This document shows positions 35,748-39,840 of a stretch of 39,840 bases of DNA, piece after piece. The notes under the pieces were generated by a model. That model was not told the DNA's origin, did not search any database, and was given only the letters and a program-made list of their open reading frames with translations. The stretch spans positions 1-39,840 of the forward strand of contig NZ_JASZ02000026.1 of the NCBI RefSeq assembly GCF_000735695.2. Direction: 5' to 3'. The first letter of the stretch is position 1. The number at the start of each line of letters is the position of its first letter. A program made the position numbers and the translations under genes. Source of the stretch: Kaistella haifensis DSM 19056. Its GTDB lineage: Bacteria; Bacteroidota; Bacteroidia; Flavobacteriales; Weeksellaceae.

Positions 35748-36557
35748 CTAAAAACCTCTATTATTTTTCGTTGGAATTTGCTTTTTTCTAGGCATTTTTT
35801 GGATGGGGTAAAGATAAAGTTTGTTGTCTCTGATAACAAAATAAGAAGCGCTGTTTTTATCCACAATTTGCGCATTTTCATCTTGAAAAATTGGATTCAA
35901 TTCCTCATTTTCGAGCAGTAGAATTTCTTTTTGGGTGATTACCAAGATGTTCTGGTTCTCCCGAACGATTCTTCTCCCAGAATTGATCGGAATTTCTTTC
36001 TGCTTTCTTGCATTAAAATCGTATACAGTAAAGGTTTTTGAACTTAAAACATACACTTTTTGTTGATCAACTAGAAAGTCGATGATATTTTCGAAATCGA
36101 TATCAAACGGATATGCGTTGATAATTTTATCATCCCTAAAATTGTATTTCAGCAAGCGTTTTGAACTTTCATCGAGGAGCCAAATTTGTTGCAAATCTTC
36201 ATCAAAAACCATTTTGATCTGCCCGAATTTTTCCCGGAAATTAATCTTCTGAATCTCATTCAAATTCTGGTCAAAAAATTTCAACTCTTGGGCGTTCTCC
36301 GAAAAAGTAGGAATACTCAGCGGATTCTGCACCGATTGAATTTTGAAAGGCAAAGTGAGCAGCAGTTTCCCTTTCTGTTTTCCGAGCGAATCGTATTTGG
36401 TTAAGCTAAAATCTTTGTTTTTATAAAGATAAATATTCCCGTAATCATCGGCAAAAAGCTCTTTTATATCCTTTAATTTTAAAGAATCAAAAGGGAGTTT
36501 TTGCTGCGCAGAAACCGCGAAGAACGAAAACAATAAAAAGATAATTAAAATTCTCAA
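35748..36557 (-). CDS. Exported beta-propeller-like protein of unknown function
   Basis: A 269-residue protein with signal MRILIIFLLFSFFAVSAQQK, followed by repeating strand units typical of propellers (FADDYGNIYLYKNKDFSLTKYDSLGKQ, FDQNLNEIQKINF, IWLLDESSKRLLKYNF, VYVLSSKTFTVYDF). I chose the TTG at 36557 as the start. The only in-frame ATG upstream (36605) lies in the terminator of the previous gene and would come before the -7 promoter element TATATTTG at 36572-36579. I do not recognise a named family. It is followed by the deoxynucleoside kinase. Confidence 0.7.
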   Translation of the reverse strand: MRILIIFLLFSFFAVSAQQKLPFDSLKLKDIKELFADDYGNIYLYKNKDFSLTKYDSLGKQKGKLLLTLPFKIQSVQNPLSIPTFSENAQELKFFDQNLNEIQKINFREKFGQIKMVFDEDLQQIWLLDESSKRLLKYNFRDDKIINAYPFDIDFENIIDFLVDQQKVYVLSSKTFTVYDFNARKQKEIPINSGRRIVRENQNILVITQKEILLLENEELNPIFQDENAQIVDKNSASYFVIRDNKLYLYPIQKMPRKKQIPTKNNRGF

Positions 36558-36571
36558 AACAATGATTTCAT

Positions 36572-36579
36572 CAAATATA
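36572..36579 (-). promoter_or_regulatory. Promoter -7 element of the propeller-like gene
   Basis: The minus strand reads TATATTTG, a perfect match, directly after the terminator of the glutaminyl cyclase gene and 14 bases before the TTG start at 36557. It decides against the upstream ATG. Confidence 0.55.
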
Positions 36580-36608
36580 AAAAAATGACGTCGAAAAAAC
36601 GTCATTTT
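36580..36608 (-). terminator. Terminator of the glutaminyl cyclase gene
   Basis: AAAATGACGT (36608-36599 on the minus strand) and ACGTCATTTT (36591-36582) form a perfect ten-pair stem with a seven-base loop, with the U-run continuing past the stem. It lies 22 bases after the stop codon. Confidence 0.8.
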
Positions 36609-36629
36609 AATCGGAATATTGTAAAGCTA

Positions 36630-37652
36630 TTATTGAATGCTTACTTCGTAAATTTTGTCCCAATTTTTACCGGTTACCAACATATTTTCACCTTTGAAAG
36701 CAATTCCGTTCAGCACGTCATCTTCATTGGTGGTATGTTTCTGGGCAATTTCAGTGAAATCAAATTTCCCTACTACTTCCCCATTTGCAGGATTTATTTT
36801 CAGAATAATTGGTTTTTGCCAAACATTCGCGTAGATAAATCCGTTGTGGTACTCCAGTTCATTGATTTTTTCGTAAGCTTCGGTATTTCCGGCTACAGAA
36901 ATATAACGTACGATTTTCGAAGGATTATTGGGCTCAAGGAAATAAATATTTTTAGTCCCGTCGGAAAGAATCAGGTTTTTACCATCAAAAGTTAATCCCC
37001 AACCTTCACCAATTAGGTTTGGGTAAGCAAATTCACTGATCAAACTCAAATCGCTTTTGTTGTAAATAAAGCCTTTCTTATTTTGCCACGTAAGCTGATA
37101 CACTTTGTCTCCAACGATGGTAGATCCTTCCGAAAAAACATCGGCAGTTTGCGGCGTAGAAACAATCGGTGTAGTGCTTCCAAGATTGTATTTTAAAATT
37201 CTAGATTGTCCGTTTTGTCCGTCAGATTCGTAAATGGTGTTCCCTTCCAACTGAAATCCCTGAACGAAGTTTTTCGGATCATGTGGATATTCTTTTACAA
37301 TGGTATAGCTTAATTTCGCCTCAGGGTTTTTAGCAAAAACATTTATGGTAGCGTCTTGGGAAATGATTTCACCGTTTTTCTTTTTGATGTTAAAAGTAAC
37401 CGCATTATCACCTAAAGTGAAAAATTTCGGATCAACAACAAGACTTGAAGTTTCTTTGTCACCAAAACTGATAGAAACGCTTTCCGCATTGTCTGTAACC
37501 TCTTTCGGAAGCGCTAATGCATCACCAAAATGATATCCTTTGGTTTCCATCGAGAGGTTATATTCATTTAAAGTATTGAGAATTTCCTTGTCTTTGTTGC
37601 AGGAAACGAGTGCAGTAAAAGCCAGAACAGCAATTAGGTTTCTAATTTTCAT
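36630..37652 (-). CDS. Glutaminyl-peptide cyclotransferase (glutamine cyclotransferase) lipoprotein
   Basis: The enzyme converts N-terminal glutamine of peptides to pyroglutamate. From the ATG at 37652 the 340-residue protein begins MKIRNLIAVLAFTALVSC, a lipoprotein signal with Cys18; an ATG 22 codons earlier adds a charged stretch before it and is unlikely. After an N-terminal domain of about 110 residues, the five-bladed propeller of the plant-type family follows: VQGFQLEGNTIYESDGQNGQSRI, SEGSTIVGDKVYQLTWQNK, GEGWGLTFDGKNLILSDGT, INELEYHNGFIYANVW and LNGIAFKGENMLVTGKNWDKIYEV. The two conserved acidic residues in ESDG and INELE are present. Confidence 0.9.
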   Translation of the reverse strand: MKIRNLIAVLAFTALVSCNKDKEILNTLNEYNLSMETKGYHFGDALALPKEVTDNAESVSISFGDKETSSLVVDPKFFTLGDNAVTFNIKKKNGEIISQDATINVFAKNPEAKLSYTIVKEYPHDPKNFVQGFQLEGNTIYESDGQNGQSRILKYNLGSTTPIVSTPQTADVFSEGSTIVGDKVYQLTWQNKKGFIYNKSDLSLISEFAYPNLIGEGWGLTFDGKNLILSDGTKNIYFLEPNNPSKIVRYISVAGNTEAYEKINELEYHNGFIYANVWQKPIILKINPANGEVVGKFDFTEIAQKHTTNEDDVLNGIAFKGENMLVTGKNWDKIYEVSIQ

Positions 37653-37717
37653 TAAAAATATTTTTTTCAAAAGTACTGATTTTTTTGAACACAAATCGAG
37701 CCAAACAGGAAAAGCCA

Positions 37718-37744
37718 TTGGCTAGCAAATAATATTTATCTTTG
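37718..37744 (+). promoter_or_regulatory. Promoter of the M1 aminopeptidase gene
   Basis: A TTG at 37718-37720 and a perfect -7 element TATCTTTG at 37737-37744, 16 bases apart, which is slightly short. The ATG follows 22 bases later. Confidence 0.55.
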
Positions 37745-37766
37745 CTTCGTATTACCAATTCTGTTT

Positions 37767-39398
37767 ATGAGAAAAATTACGCTGGTTGCTTCCCTTTTGT
37801 ATTTCGGGATTGCAACATCACAAAACCTTTTTCCTAAAGGTGAAACCATTAAAAATGAAGATTCATTAAAAGGTTCGAACACTCCTTACCGCGATTTTTG
37901 GGATGTGAAAAAATATGAACTTTCCGTAGAACCCAATTTCGAGAAGAAGACGGTTTCGGGAAGCAATCTGATCAGTTTCGAGATTACGAAAGACATCAAG
38001 AATCCCACATTCCAAATCGATTTGCAACAACCGATGGAATATCAATTCATTGGACTAAAAAAATGCTTTACTCCGAAAAGAAAAGGCGATTTCATCTTTA
38101 TTGAAACCAAGAAATCATTTAAAAAAGGAGAAAAATATACGTTCACTATTCATTTTTCAGGAAATCCGAAAGTTGCGAAAAGAGCACCGTGGGACGGTGG
38201 TTGGGTTTTCAGCAAAGACCAAAATGGGAATCCTTTCATGAGTGTTGCGCAAGAAGGTACCGGAGTTTCGCTTTGGTTGCCTACGAAAGACCTCTGGAGC
38301 GACGAGCCCGACCAAGGAATCGTAATGAAAATTATCACTCCAAAAGATTTGGTGGGTGTTGGGAACGGAAGATTGATTAAACAAACCCAAGAAAAAGACA
38401 AAAATACATTCACTTGGGAAGTTAAAAATACCATTAACCCTTATTCCATTGTTCCGAATGTAGGAAAATATGTAAATTTTAAAGACAGTTTCGATGGTGA
38501 AAAAGGAAAATTGGATTTAGATTACTGGGTGCTGGATTATCAGTTAGAAAAAGCAAAAAAGCAATTTCAGCAGGTAAAACCGATGATGCAGGCTTTCGAA
38601 TACTGGTTTGGTGCTTATCCGTTCTACGAAGATTCCTATAAATTGGTCGAAAGCCCGTACTTGGGAATGGAACATCAGAGCAATGTAGCGTACGGAAACC
38701 AATTTGAAAACGGGTATTTGGGAAGAGATTTATCGGGAACGGGTGTTGGGTTAAACTGGGATTTCATCATCATTCACGAAAGCGGACACGAATGGTTTGC
38801 CAATAATATCACTGCGAAAGATCAGGCAGATATGTGGATTCATGAGAGTTTCACGGCATATTCCGAAACTTTGTTTACCGAGAAATATATGGATAAAAAT
38901 GCTGCAGAAACCTACGTAAGAGGGACAAGACAGGCAGTGCAAAACGATATTCCGATTATTGGGAAATACGGCATCCGAAACGAAGGAAGCGGCGACATGT
39001 ACTACAAAGGCGCCAACATGCTCCACACCATTCGCCAAGTGATTAACAATGATGAGAAATTCAGACAGATATTGCGTGGTTTGAATAAAGATTTCTACCA
39101 CCAAACCGTTACTACCCAACAGATTGAAAATTATATTTCAACAAAATCCGGGATTGATTTTTCATCGGTTTTCGACCAGTACTTAAGAACTACGAAAATC
39201 CCGACTTTGGAATATTCGCAAACCGGAAACCAATTGAAATTCCGTTATCAGAATAGCGTTAAAAATCTGAAACTTCCTATCCGAATCAATGGAAACCAGG
39301 AGATTTCGCCCACGGAAGCATGGCAAACCATAACGCTGAAAACGGATGCTCCACTAAAATTTGACTCAAATTATTATATTAATTATTCCTCCTTGTAA
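37767..39398 (+). CDS. Exported M1-family metallopeptidase (aminopeptidase)
   Basis: A 543-residue zinc peptidase with a signal peptide ending near YFGIATSQ. The N-terminal beta domain precedes the substrate-anchoring motif GMEHQS (equivalent to GAMEN) and the zinc site HESGH at 337-341 with Glu360 in WIHESF, exactly the HExxH-x18-E spacing. A catalytic-type Tyr is plausible in GSGDMYYKGANMLHTIRQ. It is shorter than the 850-residue aminopeptidase N and lacks the C-terminal helical domain, as in many Bacteroidota members. The product is probably periplasmic or secreted; no C-terminal type IX sorting domain is seen. It is a single gene. Confidence 0.92.
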   Translation: MRKITLVASLLYFGIATSQNLFPKGETIKNEDSLKGSNTPYRDFWDVKKYELSVEPNFEKKTVSGSNLISFEITKDIKNPTFQIDLQQPMEYQFIGLKKCFTPKRKGDFIFIETKKSFKKGEKYTFTIHFSGNPKVAKRAPWDGGWVFSKDQNGNPFMSVAQEGTGVSLWLPTKDLWSDEPDQGIVMKIITPKDLVGVGNGRLIKQTQEKDKNTFTWEVKNTINPYSIVPNVGKYVNFKDSFDGEKGKLDLDYWVLDYQLEKAKKQFQQVKPMMQAFEYWFGAYPFYEDSYKLVESPYLGMEHQSNVAYGNQFENGYLGRDLSGTGVGLNWDFIIIHESGHEWFANNITAKDQADMWIHESFTAYSETLFTEKYMDKNAAETYVRGTRQAVQNDIPIIGKYGIRNEGSGDMYYKGANMLHTIRQVINNDEKFRQILRGLNKDFYHQTVTTQQIENYISTKSGIDFSSVFDQYLRTTKIPTLEYSQTGNQLKFRYQNSVKNLKLPIRINGNQEISPTEAWQTITLKTDAPLKFDSNYYINYSSL

Positions 39399-39681
39399 AT
39401 TAAAGCTCCAGTTAAGCCGGAAGTAATAAAGAAAAACGCGCAAGCATGGCGAATCATTTCTAAATTATTATTTATTTTTAAAATATAAAAATGAAGTGGA
39501 TTTCATAAAAATTAAGCTGTAAAATGCTAAATACAATCTAACTACGAGATTTGGAAAAAACACCGATATATAAGCCCTTCTCCTACGCTGTTTATCAATA
39601 ACAACCTGATCAGAACTTTTTTCAACTTTCTAAATCAACAGTAATGCAAACACAAGTAAAATCAATACATGAAATATTAAA
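39399..39681. other. Spacer between the aminopeptidase and the right insertion sequence, no firm gene
   Basis: These 283 A+T-rich bases hold no terminator, RNA or gene that I can support. A minus-strand frame from 39457 to 39383 would encode MIRHACAFFFITSGLTGALI plus a few residues, a single hydrophobic helix, and overlaps the aminopeptidase end by 16 bases. The plus frame after the aminopeptidase stop also stays open for about 29 codons. Either could be the remains of a longer gene lost when the insertion sequence arrived, but nothing proves it. Confidence 0.4.
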
Positions 39682-39840
39682 TAGTCTCTCCTTAAACCAC
39701 TTATAATTTACTGATTATTAGTATTTTGGGTTTAAAATAGCTTGTTTTTTATTGCAAGAATTTGTATATTAGAGCTTTAAAACCTTGCAAATATGTTAGG
39801 AAAAAATCCAGAAAAACTGCCAGAATTATTCCGCCCGATG
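39682..39840 (+). mobile_element. IS5-family insertion sequence, promoter-proximal end (right copy, cut by window edge)
   Basis: From TAGTCTCTCC at 39682 the sequence is the inverted equivalent of 1-328 at the left edge. The noncoding 111 bases differ at one position that I can find (TAAGATA against TAATATA on the left-copy strand). The transposase start follows. Orientation is outward at both edges. Its far end is outside the window. Confidence 0.8.
39793..39840 (+). CDS. IS5-family transposase, first 16 codons (partial)
   Basis: ATG at 39793 opens [16 protein letters not shown], then the window ends. Compared with the left copy, codons 2, 3, 8 and 15 differ silently and codon 9 is Leu instead of Lys. 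The two copies are therefore related but not recent duplicates of each other. Confidence 0.7.
   Translation, partial: MLGKNPEKLPELFRPM

Noticed and set aside
39383..39457. A 24-residue membrane peptide on the minus strand after the aminopeptidase
   Set aside because: No promoter or conserved feature; the opposite frame is open too, as expected by chance in a short stretch.

Overview
The window looks like a chromosomal segment of a member of the Bacteroidota, most likely a flavobacterium of the Chryseobacterium/Kaistella group (Weeksellaceae). This is inferred from the A+T-rich sequence, the many TAnnTTTG promoter elements, the near absence of Shine-Dalgarno sequences, and protein types such as epimerase-type threonine dehydrogenase, glutaminyl cyclase lipoprotein and 565-residue LysRS. 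No tRNA, rRNA or CRISPR array is visible.

Layout. Both window edges lie inside copies of one IS5-type insertion sequence in opposite orientation (1-328 and 39682-39840), each cut off by the window edge, so the segment may be a whole contig that stopped in repeats. Left block, minus strand: lipB, a TetR regulator with a divergent short-transcript locus, then a complete tryptophan operon read trpE-G-D-C-F-B-A (8517 to 2108). The trp operon is preceded by a classic attenuator: a 24-codon leader peptide with three consecutive Trp codons, a protector hairpin, an antiterminator and a terminator. Upstream of it is a six-gene minus-strand heavy-metal efflux cluster (15946 to 8726): His-rich exported protein, DUF2231-like membrane protein, CzcA-type RND pump, outer-membrane factor, b-type cytochrome, and lipoprotein adaptor. 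Rows sampled in this cluster are richer in G+C than its neighbours.

Central block: a 56-residue lipoprotein and lysS (plus strand), cytochrome bd oxidase cydAB (minus), gyrB, a DUF3298 lipoprotein and a diacylglycerol-kinase-like enzyme (plus), gamma-glutamyltransferase (minus), threonine dehydrogenase with a NodB-like protein lacking its catalytic motifs (plus), the ribosomal operon rpsF-rpsR-rplI, and a ClC chloride transporter.

Right block: a membrane-anchored FMN-binding glutamate-synthase-like protein (minus), a DUF4197 lipoprotein, DUF493 and TIGR01777 epimerase (plus), an ArsC-like protein, deoxynucleoside kinase, an exported propeller-like protein and glutaminyl cyclase (all minus), and an M1 aminopeptidase (plus).

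The points most worth following are the trp attenuator, whose promoter sits so close to the leader AUG that the leader RNA may be leaderless; the short transcript next to the TetR gene with a palindrome over its promoter; and the metal pump cluster with an embedded cytochrome. Most of the rest is ordinary housekeeping sequence.
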